Shown here piece after piece: positions 25,284 through 37,345 of a stretch of DNA of 64,000 nt (position 1 is the first letter of the stretch; each line of letters opens with the position of its first letter). The DNA comes from Acanthochlamys bracteata. Taxonomy: Eukaryota; Streptophyta; Magnoliopsida; Pandanales; Velloziaceae. Location of the stretch: NCBI GenBank assembly GCA_019914995.1, contig CM034128.1:2916501-2980500 (forward strand), in the 5' to 3' direction. The translations under genes were made by a program, and so were the position numbers. The notes under the pieces were generated by a model that had not been told where the DNA came from, did no database searches, and was given only the letters and a program-made list of their open reading frames with translations.

Positions 25284-26498
25284 TGAGCGCCGCTTTTTCA
25301 AACCATTTTATCAGGGAGGGAGAGCTTCTTGCTTTTAAATTCAAATACAGCTATTCCTCCAACTCCTCTGCCCAGACGGCCGCCGCCATCTCAATTCATT
25401 GCGGCACAACAACACACCACCACCCGCTACAAACAACAGTACTAAGAGAACTATCCCATTGCTGTGTTAGAAATTATAAAATTACTATATAAATTAGTGG
25501 CTCATTAGAATGCAACAAGTTAATTCAACAGTACTAAAAGTCTCCTTGAAGCATTATATATATTAATAAGAGTTTATTTGGAAGATAGGTAAAGTATTAT
25601 AGTGAGAGTTTTTACTTAAAATGTGACATAAGAGTTTGTAATTATTTTGGTTTAGTGATTTTTTTGAAAGCTAGTTTGTCTTCACGTAATATTTTCTTAT
25701 TTTTTCTCACATAAATCTCTTATCTTTGTAATTGTCTTGTTTTTGCCTCAATTCTCATATTATTTAAACAAAATTTCTAGATGTATTTTATATTTTTGCT
25801 GCGTCTATCGACAATCGAACACATTTTGCTATTTTCAACATACTGGACATCGAGGCTTCTCTGACACAGAGACCGCCAAATCCGACCTTCTCTTATGCAG
25901 TGGTACGATGCCAACTGTCGATACCTGCCATGGCAACGACGGAGAATATCAGTGGAGAATGATTATGAGGAAATTCAAGAACAGAGGGCTTATGTTGTTT
26001 GGGTTTCTGAAAGTCATGCTGCAGCAGATGAGGGTTGCTGCAGTGATTGGCTATTTCGATCGGTGGATGGCCCGATGGCCTACAATCAAACAGCAGATGA
26101 GGGTTGCTGCAGCAGATGAGGGTTTCTGAAAGTCCATAGTCCAGGAAGGCGGCTTCCCAAGAACAGCAGCTGCCCTTTGTTGGGTCAGGAATTGGAGAGT
26201 ATACAGCAGGTGCAATTGCCTCAGTATCTCTCAATAAAGCATTTAGTTCGTTTCTCCTATATTTGTTGTCTTGGTTACTTGGTTCACAAAGTATTATATT
26301 TGTTGAGGGCTGAAGCAGTCTGATGCATTGTTTGTACAGATGGTTCCAGTCTGAACCATCAACTCTATATAGCTTACAAAAGCTAACCGATTCAGTTTTT
26401 CCTCAAGAAAATCTTAAGCAGGTATATGAAATGGTTCAAGAATTTAAGCAGAACAACTGGCTACAGCTTCCTAAAAGAGCACGAACAAGAAGGTGAAA
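25284..26498 (+). pseudogene. MutY/MUTYH adenine DNA glycosylase relic, internally deleted
   Basis: Pieces of the A/G-specific adenine glycosylase, which removes A paired with 8-oxoG, occur in order. Residues like FSDTETAK and QWYDAN lie at 25855-25910, followed by NDYEEIQEQRAYVVWVSE at 25960-26010 in one frame, VMLQQMRVAAVIGYFDRWMA then RWPTI at 26014-26090 in another, SIVQEGGFPRTAAAL at 26130-26175, and GIGEYTAGAIASVSLNKAF in 26190-26245. A terminal piece (26415-26498) reads VYEMVQEFKQ and KRARTRR then stop, like the family C-terminus. The part after RWPT (LAQ...GYYRRAR) is replaced by copies of a roughly 20-bp motif, and the iron-sulphur and catalytic-Asp region is missing. A possible first exon (25284-25440) has proline- and His-rich coding. 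Frames change at least three times. Confidence 0.75.
26022..26125 (+). repeat. Local repeats of a ~20-bp MutY segment
   Basis: The motif cagcagatgagggttgctgc occurs at about 26022-26041 and again at 26091-26110, with a partial overlapping third copy (agcagatgagggtttctg) at 26110-26127. The first copy is the expected LQQMRVA codons of the glycosylase; the later copies replace sequence that should encode the next helix. This points to slippage or repair duplication in a gene no longer under selection. Confidence 0.75.
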
Positions 26499-26499
26499 G

Positions 26500-27451
26500 A
26501 AAGCCCTGCAAGTGCTAATCCACCTTCAACTTGTGTGAAGGTGTCTTCTTTGTGTTGTCCAGTTAAAGTCTTTAGCCGAGCTGTTTTAGCATATTCATGT
26601 TATGCCTGTCTCTGTTTGAGCAACTGGTGCCAAATTTTGTTTTCCTTTTGCTAAATATAAAATTGATTCACTGACTACTATTTACGAGGATATCACAAAA
26701 TTCCGTTCTCTTGTATGATAATTTAATGGCCAAACAAAACCAGTGTATCTGTGAATGAGAAATGTCATGAGCTCACCAGGACGGGTTGCTCTTTTTCATA
26801 ATTTTCATTCAATCCAAAGTGAATACGAAAGAGTTCATTCTCTAAATGATGTAAAAGAAATTTAAAAAGCTGGTACCAAATGCTATATTTCACTGAATCC
26901 AACCTCAGATATTATACTCAATCTAATTAAAAAGCACAAAAGCCAAGCTTATTAGCAAATCTATATCATCGATGATCTTCTGGAAGGTGATCTCCCCATT
27001 TAACCAGGGCGTAAGATCTATCTTCAATGTTTTTTTCCCCCCTTGCTGATCCCCTTCAAACTAAGAGATACTCATATCAGCAACAAAAATTGTGCTCATA
27101 ACTCACAAACAGTAGTTCACAGCAAAAATTGCTATGAGCTCTCCTTGAAGCTCCTCCAAGTGATGCCGCAGCCAAGAAGGTAAACTATATGGTTTACAAA
27201 ACATTAGGGCTATAACGGTTAACAGTTTCACCTCAGTGTAACATTAAACTTTATACAGAAGAGTCACCATGTGTTTTTGACAAAACATATAGAGTCACAA
27301 CTATGATCTGCTAACTTGAATACAGACATATTCCAGTAATTGTGATATAACGCAGTAGTGTACAAAACTCAGAGATCATGCAATGATAGATTACATATGC
27401 ATCGGTCCTTTAGTTACAAAACAATAAGTTATACTGTTGATCAATGATGAT
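26500..27451. other. Intergenic, no gene seen
   Basis: No supported frame. It probably contains the 3' UTR of the minus-strand six-exon gene that ends at 27452. Confidence 0.5.
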
Positions 27452-30400
27452 TCAGTTGCGATCCCCTGCAGTAGACACCATGCTGGATGAGGCATTTTGA
27501 ATTGCACATCGAAGTTCGGCCTGAAAATCTATCTGCATATGTACCAGAGGTTGAGGGATTCTTGAAAATTACACAGGATCAATATACGACAGGGAAAAGA
27601 CAAAAGCTTCATATTACCTGATGTGGATGTTTCATGTGTCCCCATGATGAGCCACTAGCTCCAGAATACATTACTGGTCTCTCTGATGTAGAAGAAAAAT
27701 AGTAGCTATTAGAAAAGGCAAGAATTGCAGTACAGGCCTCTATCACAGACTGTCAAGTCATGCATATACAAATTTGATGTGGATTAAATAGTAAAAGAAT
27801 GAATTCATGTATCAATTCACTGAAATGAAAATTGCATATCCCTTTACTTATGTTATTTCAACCATGCATACTACTTCCAGTTTATGTTAAAACTTTAGTT
27901 TAGTAGGACATAGACTGAATTATAAACATTCAGCATCCATTCAGGGTCTAGCAAAATATAACGTAAACAGACAAAGGGTCTAACATCGTGTGACACGATA
28001 ATGGCCCATTAGCACTCTACATACCAGCTGCATCCACAGAAGGGTCATTGCACGAGTGCATTGCAGCTAGCCAGCCTGCAAATGAATTTTATGAATGCTT
28101 ATAAGTTAAATTCTTTTCCGTTATAGAAGTACAAATCTTAGATAAAAGATGAAAGAAGTTGCTTCAACTTGAAATTACCGTTAGACTGTATAAAGCGATG
28201 AGAAAGACGTATTGCCTATTATATCTAAAACAAGGAAGTAAGCAATCCCCAAGGGCATGATTGCAAACTCACATATATAAAAAAGGACAAAGTTGAGAAG
28301 AGATTAGCAAAAAAGTTCATATGCATAAAATCATAACTTTAATTAAATTTACAGATTCTACCACAAAATGATATCACAAGGAACAAACACATGCTCAACC
28401 CAAAAGTGTGGAGAAAACTACCTCAAGTTAAAACAATAGATAGGACTACTAGAACTAGTTGCCTTTTAGACTTCTTGATCTGAAATCTGACGTCTGGAGG
28501 AACGAAACAATGATAGAGAACACTAGCCTCAACTTGAGAGGATATCTATACCCTCAGTCAAGATTGGTTTAACAATAATCCAGGACTGCAATTGTACAAA
28601 AGATATACAGGGAAATAAATATTCATATAAAACATGTACGCATACGCACGTTTATTTAGAAGATGAGCAGCTTCACTACTGCAGCATCCATCTAGAGGTA
28701 TCAATCTAGGATGGATAATTTCATTTTGAATATTGTTGCTGCCATTGTCTGCAAAATCTGTTGTATGAAAGGCTCTAAAGGGAGGTGGTTGAACCTTCTC
28801 TCCTTCATTGGGATAGGAGAAGTTAACCTTCTCAAACTTATCTGCACATTTATGAGAATTTTGTCAGAAATTTATGAAAAGATTACCAAGAATATTTTGA
28901 AGTCACTAAGAAAATTCACCAACTATAGTACAACCTTAAGATAATATGTAAGACTTGCAACTAGCAGATGAACTTACTCATAAACAAAACATGATAAGAG
29001 ATGATGGTAAGAGTTCAACATATAAGCATGTTGTTATGTGTACAGCAGTTCACTTGCTCTTCATTTGCACATTCTTGCACATCCATAATTACAGGAATAT
29101 GCCAAACGCAATCTCGAAGAGTTTATAGTAACAAAAAAGTTAGTGTAAGATCGAATATAAAGTTAGAGGTTTAAAATTCGTCTTGAGTACCTAGAGCTAG
29201 TATTAAATGGTTCCTAAGAGCAACAACATACTTTCCGAGGACTGTGAAAGCTCTTACCTTCTATATTGGTCCGTCAAAACAAAAACATGTATGTTAGTGC
29301 TAATGGTGACTAACTCAACACCCTAATACCTTTCTTAAATATCACTAACAGAAAACTGGTAAATGAAATGGGAATGTATATACGGAAGCGAAGGAAAAAT
29401 TTGTCAAACAATCTCAAAGTTGCTACCACTAAACTATTAGGTCAAATTAAATCTGCATAGTTCAAACCAATTAGCCACATGCAAGACACTTGCACAAAGA
29501 ACAGTAATATTGAGAAGACATGATCAAACCTTCATCGAGTAGTAGACAAGATGCATAAGAATGGACCTATCTTTAGGGTTTCTTTGTTAAAAATTCATCT
29601 ATAGTTGTAAAGTCCTCATAGGAAATTTGAGCATCATGTATGGACCAACATTCATCATTTCAAGAAACATGACAAGCAAATACCACGATTACCAACTTCC
29701 AGTTACTCATGATGTTATTACACATAGACCGGGACCGTATTTACTTAACATATGCTTCTTTTGGGCAAACTTTATTGAAATAGCCCTTCATATGTTACCT
29801 GACGAAGGGAACATCTAAATATAAGTAGATACCAGATGCACTACTTATAAACTAATTTCATGTATGATAACAAAATAAAAAATGCATTTGCATATCTGAC
29901 TCTAAACTGTTAAAGTCATCCTTCTACAACTATACTTAAAATCAAGTATTATTCTAGTAAAATATATGAGAAAATGATAGTCGAAACCCTTCTTGTCTTA
30001 AGCATGTAATGAATTTTGCGAATTCCTGAATTCAGCAACTGGCAATCATATAAGAAAAGATAGCTCACCGCCAGATTTGCGTCGGTTTAACGAACGGTTC
30101 CTGGACAACATAGCATATCAACATCTTAGTACACAGAATAAGTCAACAGAAATAGTGTGGTGAGGTAACCCAACAAAAGAAATTAACAAAGATAAACAAC
30201 ATATTGTGCATAGAAGTTGCGCAAACATCAAAGAAGCAAAAGTCTAACATCATTAATCAATTGGCAAATGCGCAAAACTCAGAAAGCTAACATTATCAAG
30301 AACTAGATATATAATTATTGACACTGTTCAGTCTACCATAAAATCCACGGTAAGAGTAAAATCTAAACACACAAACCTCAAATGTTTTTGGAAGATGGAC

Positions 30401-31269
30401 GTACAAGCCTACAGCACTACACTAACAACAAAAAGCAAAAGTTAACAAAGTCAAGCTTGTTGTCCCTTTTCACATCCAAAACTCGCAACTCAATGTCATG
30501 ACACCAAAGTTCAAATTCCGCATGTCAATCTCAGTATATTCAATTTTTCTCCCCAAAGTCAAATTGCAACTTAAATGGAACAAATCAATGACTTAAATAA
30601 ACAACTGAAATGAGTCCCGTGTTTCTTCACTTCTATCTTCTAAAACCTTGAAATTAATATGCAACCTGATCAACATAACATAGCAGGGAGGAACCAACTG
30701 TGTCAAGCTTCTGCTGTTCTATACTGTTGTTTGCTGAACTTGTTTTCTTCCCTTCTGAGATACCCATAAAATACTGCCCAATCTGATCAGTAATGTGAAT
30801 GAAGCAGGAAAATTTTTGCAAATCATATTAAGGAACCAAGCAAAATAATCAAGCTCAAACATCCCTTTCCATCATTCGAATCAAGGAACTGAGCACAACA
30901 CACAACTCAATCTGAAGAAACGTCATCAAAATCATTGAAAGAAGTCAGAAACAAGCTCAAAATTTTCCTTTTCCACTTCTCATAACCAAGGCTGGTAATT
31001 CTACCGCAAACTCAACAAAAGTTTCACAAGCTTCGTCCTTTTCTATTCAATCACTAATAATCGACGGCCCTGTGAAAAAACACCGCTAAATTTCCACCAA
31101 ATTGAACAAAAAAGCTCCATAAACATAAACTCTACCACTTATTCTGATCCCAACAACAAAAACGAAGAAGAAGAAAACGTTCTAAATCCAACCAATAATA
31201 AGAAAAGAAGAATTACCTCTGCGGTGGTGGAGCGTATCGCCTGGAGTGGTCGGCGTTGGCTTCCAGCAT
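27452..31269 (-). CDS. Uncharacterised 157-aa plant protein, six exons
   Basis: Assembled from minus-strand exons 31269-31217, 30100-30069 (only 32 nt), 28841-28650, 28075-28025, 27682-27618 and 27532-27452. All introns are GT-AG and all phases match, giving one frame to TGA. The start reads MLEANADHSRRYAPPPQR and continues NRSLNRRKSGDKFEKVNF, a basic N-terminus. The centre is Pro/Phe-rich (VQPPPFRAFHTTDF). The C-terminal half contains WLAAMHSCNDPSVDAAERPV, YSGASGSSWGHMKHPHQ and IDFQAELRCAIQNASSS. No signal peptide or membrane helix is present. I do not recognise a named domain. A longer frame opens at an ATG at 31541 and overlaps the start in another frame; it could be a leader or uORF. The exon chain is well supported by phase; the function is unknown. 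Confidence 0.7.
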
Positions 31270-31559
31270 TGTTCACCGATTGTTCGACGAAATGCCCCAC
31301 GGAATGAGAAAAGAGATATAGAAGAAAACAGTTGACCGATGAAGAAGAGAGGCAGTAGGATACCGTGCTCCTTAGGTAACCTCACCGCTCTATCAACAAT
31401 CAGACAGAACGACCGCGGGAAAACTGAAACGTCCCGGAGAAGAAGTAGACCGACGACGACGGGGTCGGACACTTCGATTGATTCTTTGTCCGACTTAAAT
31501 TGATCGAATTTAATTTGACAAAATCTGGATCTGGGCTTCATACTTTTCCTGTCTACACT

Positions 31560-32733
31560 CTAACAGAAAACAGGTAAAGTGGAAGTTGTTAGTTGAATAG
31601 GTCTAGTTCCATAAAGGTGACGTGGAATTTCACAAACATCAGAATGACGTGTCACTCGTAGATATTGCCGACAGAGTCCATGTTGCCAAATAGCAAATTG
31701 ACACCGCTGACTGCATTCATTTCAATGTCCTGGTCTTGGAGATTTTTAATTATCATTTGCTTTCCATATCTACAATAAATCACTGAAACATTTGTTAAAA
31801 CTTCTCAGAAAATTTTGGATTTGAAGCAACTTTTGGTAGATCAAGAAAGTACTTTGAGATCATTCGCAGGTGTTTTCTGTTTATTTAACTCTATGTGTTG
31901 TTATCTTGTTACTTGATTTTTGTTTTTGACTAAGATCAGCAATCTTGGCGTTTAAAGTTAGAAACTTTTGATACAAATGGATCTGGTATCTGGTTAGCAT
32001 TGGGATCTTGTGGAATTTGGGTTTTTTTTCTGTAATAGTGAAATTAAGATATTTTGAGATGTTTTTCTAGAAGTTGACATAGTTAATAGAATTTTGGCAC
32101 TTGCGATATACTCTTTAAGTTCAAGATGATTTCTGACATTTACAGTTTGGTTTGTGTAGATCTATCTAACTGCATTTCATTTGAAGTGAGATTTAATCTT
32201 GGTTGTGGTTTGATTAATTCTTCAATGTGATTTTTTTATGAATTTGGTATTAGAGTCACTGCTGGGTAAATCAGCGTGAACTTAATGTTTTTTGCACTCT
32301 ATTGTAGGTGGATCTAGTTAGCTTTCTTGGTCTTGTGGTGTTCTGATCTTCTTGAGTGTATTTGAACCAAACTAAACAGTTGAACTGGCTGTGCTCTTGT
32401 ACGTGTGTTAAATAGGAATGCTCTTGTGCAGTTTGACACTAGACATTGCTGGATCTTCAAAGTTTAAGTGAACTTGGGATGTTTCATCTATCTTGTGATG
32501 ACTTTGTATGACATTTTGAGAACTTAAAGTTGATAAAAGGATGGATCGTGGAGCGATGTATTTAGAGAACTCTTTTATATCGCATCTGTAACTTGTGCTG
32601 ATTGTCCACTTATTTGACTTTATTTAGTAGTTTTGAAGTTCAATCTCTAGTTTCATGAAGCAAGTTGTTTAGCTATGAAATCTTCAACTAGTAATTTGTA
32701 TAGACTAATTTTTTAATCTTTAGTTGTTAAGGC
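31560..32733. promoter_or_regulatory. Shared upstream region; probable LEA_2 leader intron
   Basis: This interval separates the divergent 157-aa gene (minus) and the LEA_2 gene (plus). T-rich, intron-like sequence from about 31900 ends in ttaatctttag at 32721, a good acceptor 12 bases before the LEA ATG, so a 5'-UTR intron is likely. A donor at 31868-31872 (gcag|gtgttt) is one candidate. No coding frame is seen. Confidence 0.4.
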
Positions 32734-33672
32734 ATGGCATCCTCTGAGAACCTGGAAGTCGTCGATAGGGAAGCAAAGGAGAAAAAGGAGGACAAGGATG
32801 AAAAGAATGACAGCTTTATCGAAAAGGTCAAAGACTTTATCCATGACATTGGGGAGAAGATTGAGGGGGCAATCGGGTTTGGGAAGCCATCAGCCGATGT
32901 CAAGGCCATTCATATTCCCTCGATAAACCTGAAAAAGGCTGATATTGTTGTTGATGTTCAGATTACAAATCCGAACCCTGTTGCAATCCCTCTCTGTGAC
33001 ATCAACTACCTGATAGAAAGCGATGGCAGAAAGCTTCTTTCTGGCTTGATACCTGATGCAGGGACTGTTCGCGCTCATGGTGCTGAAGTAGTCAAGATAC
33101 CACTAACCTTGATCTATGATGACATCAAAAGCACTTATTCTGATATCCGTGAAGGCAGCATTATTCCTTACAGGATCAAGGTGGACCTCATAGTTGATGT
33201 CCCTGTTTTTGGGAGGTTCACGATTCCTTTGGAGAAGACAGGTGAGATCCCTATCCCATATAAGCCAGATATTGACGTCGACAAAATACGTTTTGAGAAG
33301 TTCTCCTTTGAAGAGACTGTGGCCATCCTGCATCTGAAATTAGAGAACATGAACGACTTTGATTTGGGAATCAATCATTTGGACTATGAATTCTGGCTTT
33401 CTGGTGTAAGCATTGGATCTGCGGAACTCGGGGAATCAGCACAGGTTCAAAAGCATGGTGTTACTACAATACTGATTCCTGTTACATTTAGGCCCAAAGA
33501 TTTTGGATCTGCAGTATGGGACATGATCAGGGGAAGAGGAACTGGTTATTCCATGAAGGGACATGTTGATGTTGATACTCCGTTTGGTCCAATGAAGCTG
33601 CCTATTGAGAAGGAAGGTGGAAGAACCAGTCTTAAAAAAAATGGAAACGATGACGATGATGATAGTGACTAG
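32734..33672 (+). CDS. LEA_2 family protein with two WHy domains
   Basis: A single-exon CDS of 312 residues from ATG 32734. The first 50 residues are highly charged (KEKKEDKDEKND) and lead into FIEKVKDFIHDIGEKIEGAI, an amphipathic helix. Two tandem WHy-type beta domains follow: about 58-155 (VQITNPNPVAIPLCDINYLI, GLIPDAGTVRAHG) and about 180-285 (LKLENMNDFDLGINHLDYEF, TILIPVTFRPKDFGSAVWD), each with the Asn-Pro/Asn-Asp strand motif of the family. The tail is acidic (NGNDDDDDSD). It is the desiccation-related, atypical group-2 LEA type, predicted cytosolic and protective under water stress; there is no signal peptide. The Arabidopsis counterpart is, from memory, At2g44060. A donor-like AG|GTATGC overlaps the stop codon, implying a 3'-UTR intron. 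Confidence 0.93.
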   Translation: MASSENLEVVDREAKEKKEDKDEKNDSFIEKVKDFIHDIGEKIEGAIGFGKPSADVKAIHIPSINLKKADIVVDVQITNPNPVAIPLCDINYLIESDGRKLLSGLIPDAGTVRAHGAEVVKIPLTLIYDDIKSTYSDIREGSIIPYRIKVDLIVDVPVFGRFTIPLEKTGEIPIPYKPDIDVDKIRFEKFSFEETVAILHLKLENMNDFDLGINHLDYEFWLSGVSIGSAELGESAQVQKHGVTTILIPVTFRPKDFGSAVWDMIRGRGTGYSMKGHVDVDTPFGPMKLPIEKEGGRTSLKKNGNDDDDDSD

Positions 33673-35400
33673 GTATGCCTGGAGCCGTATTATTGTACTT
33701 ATTATGCACCTCATTGATATGTTTGACTAGTTATATCCCTGAATCCATGCATAAATATCTTCCAGGCATTGCTTGGACTGCTTTGTTCTTCTTTTTGTTG
33801 CCATGCGATTTGGTCTTGTTTCTTCTTTTTTTTTTTTTTTCCTCTCAGTAGCTACTTTTTATGCATAATGAGTGTATATTCTACTTGTTATCTCATTCTT
33901 TTTTGGGACTAGGGATATTGGAATGGGCAAGCTGGTATTTTCCAACATATAATGAACTGTGCCTTGTGTTATGGATGTTAATTATGAAAAGAAATGGATA
34001 TGAATCATGAAAAGAAATATTCTGGTTACTCCATTCCATGTTGTATTTAATAGATGAAAGAGCAAGTGATGTATATCCATGATATGTGAATCTACTCAAA
34101 GCAAAAAGAAAGGCTGCATTAACCTAACCATTGCACTAATTAGCATGATGTTTAATGACCGTTGAGTATAGAAGTGAGTTACTTCTAGGTTTTGTTTTCT
34201 AGTGAATGCATGTGTTTTGGGTTTTGCTAAAGAAGATTATACTGCTCTAGAGTCATAACCATCACTAAATCATTGCCATGGCTCCTGTTATAGCTGTTGT
34301 CCACAAACTTATTCGTCTTTCTTCATAGAACAGTTTTAAAGTTGATGAGAATCTTGTTCTATGGACAGTGCTAATAATGTGTAGCTCCAGAAGTTTAACA
34401 GCTGATAGGGAACCAAGATCATGATGAATAATGATTAGCAAAGCCTTCTAGTCTTTTGAGATATGAATTAGGCAAGTTATGCTGTAGCATTGCTGATGGA
34501 AATGATTGATGAAGGCCATAAAAAAAATTGACTTAGTTACAGGGAGGCTCAGATATGATGAAACAATGTAGTTCTTTGAATTCCTTGAAATCCATGACAA
34601 TTTGGTTACATTTTGGTCTATTGAAGATTCTGTTTCACCTTATCCATACCATCTCGATTGTGAACATGCTAGGGTAAACGTTGTCAGAGAATTGCTAATC
34701 ATCCTATACATCAATTTTATTAGAAGTAGGATCCTTATGCCATTTCAGTATGTTAATGGTACCTTTGTGAGGCAACACTTTGAAGAAATTGAATTGCAGT
34801 CTGCTATTTCTTGATCCTGAAAGAGTTCATCCCAAATCTGTTACAGTGTTTGCCTTATGCATCTCCTTGGATATTGTATATAGACCTCTAAAAGCTGCTT
34901 TAGGGATTTTGGCGTCTTACATGTTCTGGAGCCATAGAAGTAGTACAATGGTGTATAGGATTAGTAAGACTTTTGCTAATTCCTAGACCGGTTGGATATC
35001 CGCATGAGTGTTTCTTCAAACATGTTTCCTGTTATCATGTTCCTAAAGTACAGTCTTGCCAAGAAAAAGTGATGGGATTGTTACTATTGTGTTAGTATTT
35101 CATTCAGTGCTTTCTAATTATTCATAATTGCCATTATCTTTTAGATGAATGTGAAAATTGCATGCATCTGAATTCATGATTATCCGGTGCACTTCATTCT
35201 TTTCAAAATCCTCAAGTCTTCATTTCTATCATTTATGCAGGACTTGGGAGACGATAAGGTGAAGAACATGAGTCCGGTAAAGTGTCTTGATACAACCTTG
35301 TATAGCGTATCAACTCAATCTCCTGTGGCAACTTAGAGAGTAATGTGACTGTTCTATGGTTAATGAAATTGTGAAACAGTTGAACTTTTTTGGTTTGGAG
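33673..35400 (+). other. Probable 3'-UTR intron and last exon of the LEA_2 gene
   Basis: The stop codon is immediately followed by GTATGC, and a good acceptor (tttatgcag) lies at 35240, followed by GACTTGGGAGACG. Splicing would remove about 1.57 kb from the 3' UTR without touching the protein. Because the junction would be at the stop, nonsense-mediated decay would not be expected. No frame in between resembles a protein. Without transcripts this remains inference. Confidence 0.4.
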
Positions 35401-37320
35401 GACTACTTCTGTACTTTCATGAGTTTGAATTTAAGACGTTAGTTTGCTTTACACTGAAAATTTTCGATTCTTGGTTTGCTTTCTTACCGTGGTGGATTGT
35501 TCATGGTGTGGGTTCATTATTTTTGTGGTTTAGCTTACGAGCTTAAACAAAAGGATACAAAAACAATAGCGGGATGTGCTAGTCGGGCGGATACGTTTGT
35601 ATTAGTGGTCTTTGACCATTTGTTTCATTGCGTAAATAATCTTTGATCTTCCATTCTGGTGTGACACTGAAGTGAAAGAGATCTAAACAAATTGGCAGGC
35701 AACTTTTCAACAGAAAAGGTTCTTCTTGTACTCTTCTTCTTTCTATATTGCACCGTTTTTCCTCGGAAACACTATAGACCAGTAGTTAGTTGTAAACCGG
35801 GACAGGAAGCTGAGAAGAACGTTAAAGAGGAAATATAGAAAACAGAGTACTTGTAGTAATAACAACAACAGTGTTAATAAGGACTTACAAGCTGCCAAGA
35901 TTGAAGAATGCAACTTTGTTTTTTGCTTTGAAAAAACTGTTGCTGCTTTATGAATCCACAGTTTTAATTTATTAGTCCACCTTCTTGCTACCACATCAAG
36001 CAATCTTATAGCCTCTGTGTTTTGCACAATTCTGGTGAAGCAAAATAAATAGCAACTTGCTTAAGAGTATATTTTAGGGTGCTTTTTTTTTTACTGTAGA
36101 AGTAAGTTTTTAGAAATAAATTATTTAAAATAATATTATTAAAAATGCGTTAAATTTTTAAACTTTTTGTAATTAAAAGTGAGTTGGAAATAAGTTCTTA
36201 TATATTTTTTGTATTCTTTAGTATTTGAAAGTAAGATGTTGTGAATTCTTTAGTGAAAAGAATACATCCTTATTTGAGAAAAAATAAGTAAAATAAAATT
36301 AGTTAGACGTAAATCAGATGTGAGTTTTCGAAGTGAATTGAAACAAAAAATGAGTCAAAATTAAATTCTAATAAATAAAAAAAAAGTTGCGTTTAATTAA
36401 AATACACTCTAATTGGTTTTAGTCATGCATTGGTTTTTCTCCATTTTTCTTTAAAAAACTGACAAAAAAATTAAGTCCATCTAGGTGACGAATAAGATCA
36501 AAATAGGTTAAAACTAGAAGGCGTTATAGACTTGCCCATTAATTAAAATCTACATACAAAGGAATCCAAGACTAGGGATAACCTAGTGGCATTAGCAGAC
36601 ATTTATAATGTAGTTATAAATTATTAGTGCTTTGTTAACTAGACTAAATGTTATATTAATGTAATGGTACCATGAATCTAGGGAGCCTTTGTACCAAATT
36701 TTATATTGGCAATACATTATACATCAATATTTGGTGTGAGACGCAAAGATAAATGCCATTAAATTGTGATTTCTTAAGAGAAAAGATAAAATTGAAGTCA
36801 ATATATAAGAATATAGTGAGGGCATACTTAGTTTCACAGAAAAAATATACAGCAATTCTTTAAATGAAAAGTACAGCAATAAAATCTCTGAACTGTGATG
36901 CAAGTTTAGACCAAATAATGCAAACATACACGTTTACATACATGTATTTAGTACTGTAATTTTCAGAGTCCAATCTCTACTAATAAATCTTTTCTCTGAT
37001 CTATATATACAAGAATGTCAAACTATAATAGTTTCAAAAAGTTGATAGAAATCATTCTAATAATCTCACCAAATAAAATGAGTTGGTTACCTGAAAGGTA
37101 GGTCTTGGATCTCGGAGATGTTTGGCGTTGCTTTTCAACTATTTTAATTTGATTTTTTATTTTATATTTTTATAATATTTTATTATCAAAATTATTAAAA
37201 ATTAATATTATTTAAAATTTTATTATTTTTTTAAATTATTTTTTATTTTATAAAAATTTTATTTTATAAGCAGCTTAAAACCGCTGGCCAACGGATGCCA
37301 AAATAGAGGGTTATATGAAG
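35401..37320. other. Intergenic; AT-rich repeat near 37090-37290
   Basis: A minus frame at 35743-36027 lacks an ATG start and matches nothing I know. An AT-only block at about 37130-37270 is flanked by gatgtttggcgttgc on the left and gctggccaacggatgcc on the right. The tttggc/gccaa pair is a short inverted end match, so this looks like another Tourist-like element. Confidence 0.45.
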
Positions 37321-37345
37321 AAAAAAGAATAATAATAATACATGA

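Noticed and set aside
25893..26234. 113-codon minus-strand frame with a thrice-repeated CSNPHLL motif
   Set aside because: The repeat is the reverse reading of the duplicated MutY segment; the plus strand has family similarity and the minus strand has none.
30680..30780. An extra exon (MGISEGKKTSS...) in the 157-aa gene
   Set aside because: Including it breaks the phase with the first and third exons, whereas joining 31217 directly to 30100 keeps one open frame throughout.
31182..31541. 119-codon frame from ATG 31541 as the true start of the 157-aa gene
   Set aside because: Its sequence lacks protein-like conservation and joins to downstream exons only through a doubtful extra exon; the ATG at 31269 joins cleanly. 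It may still be a uORF.
35743..36027. 94-codon minus-strand frame with a long Leu-rich helix
   Set aside because: It begins with a GTG codon, has no recognised similarity, and the Leu run comes from an aac/aat-rich stretch in the opposite strand.
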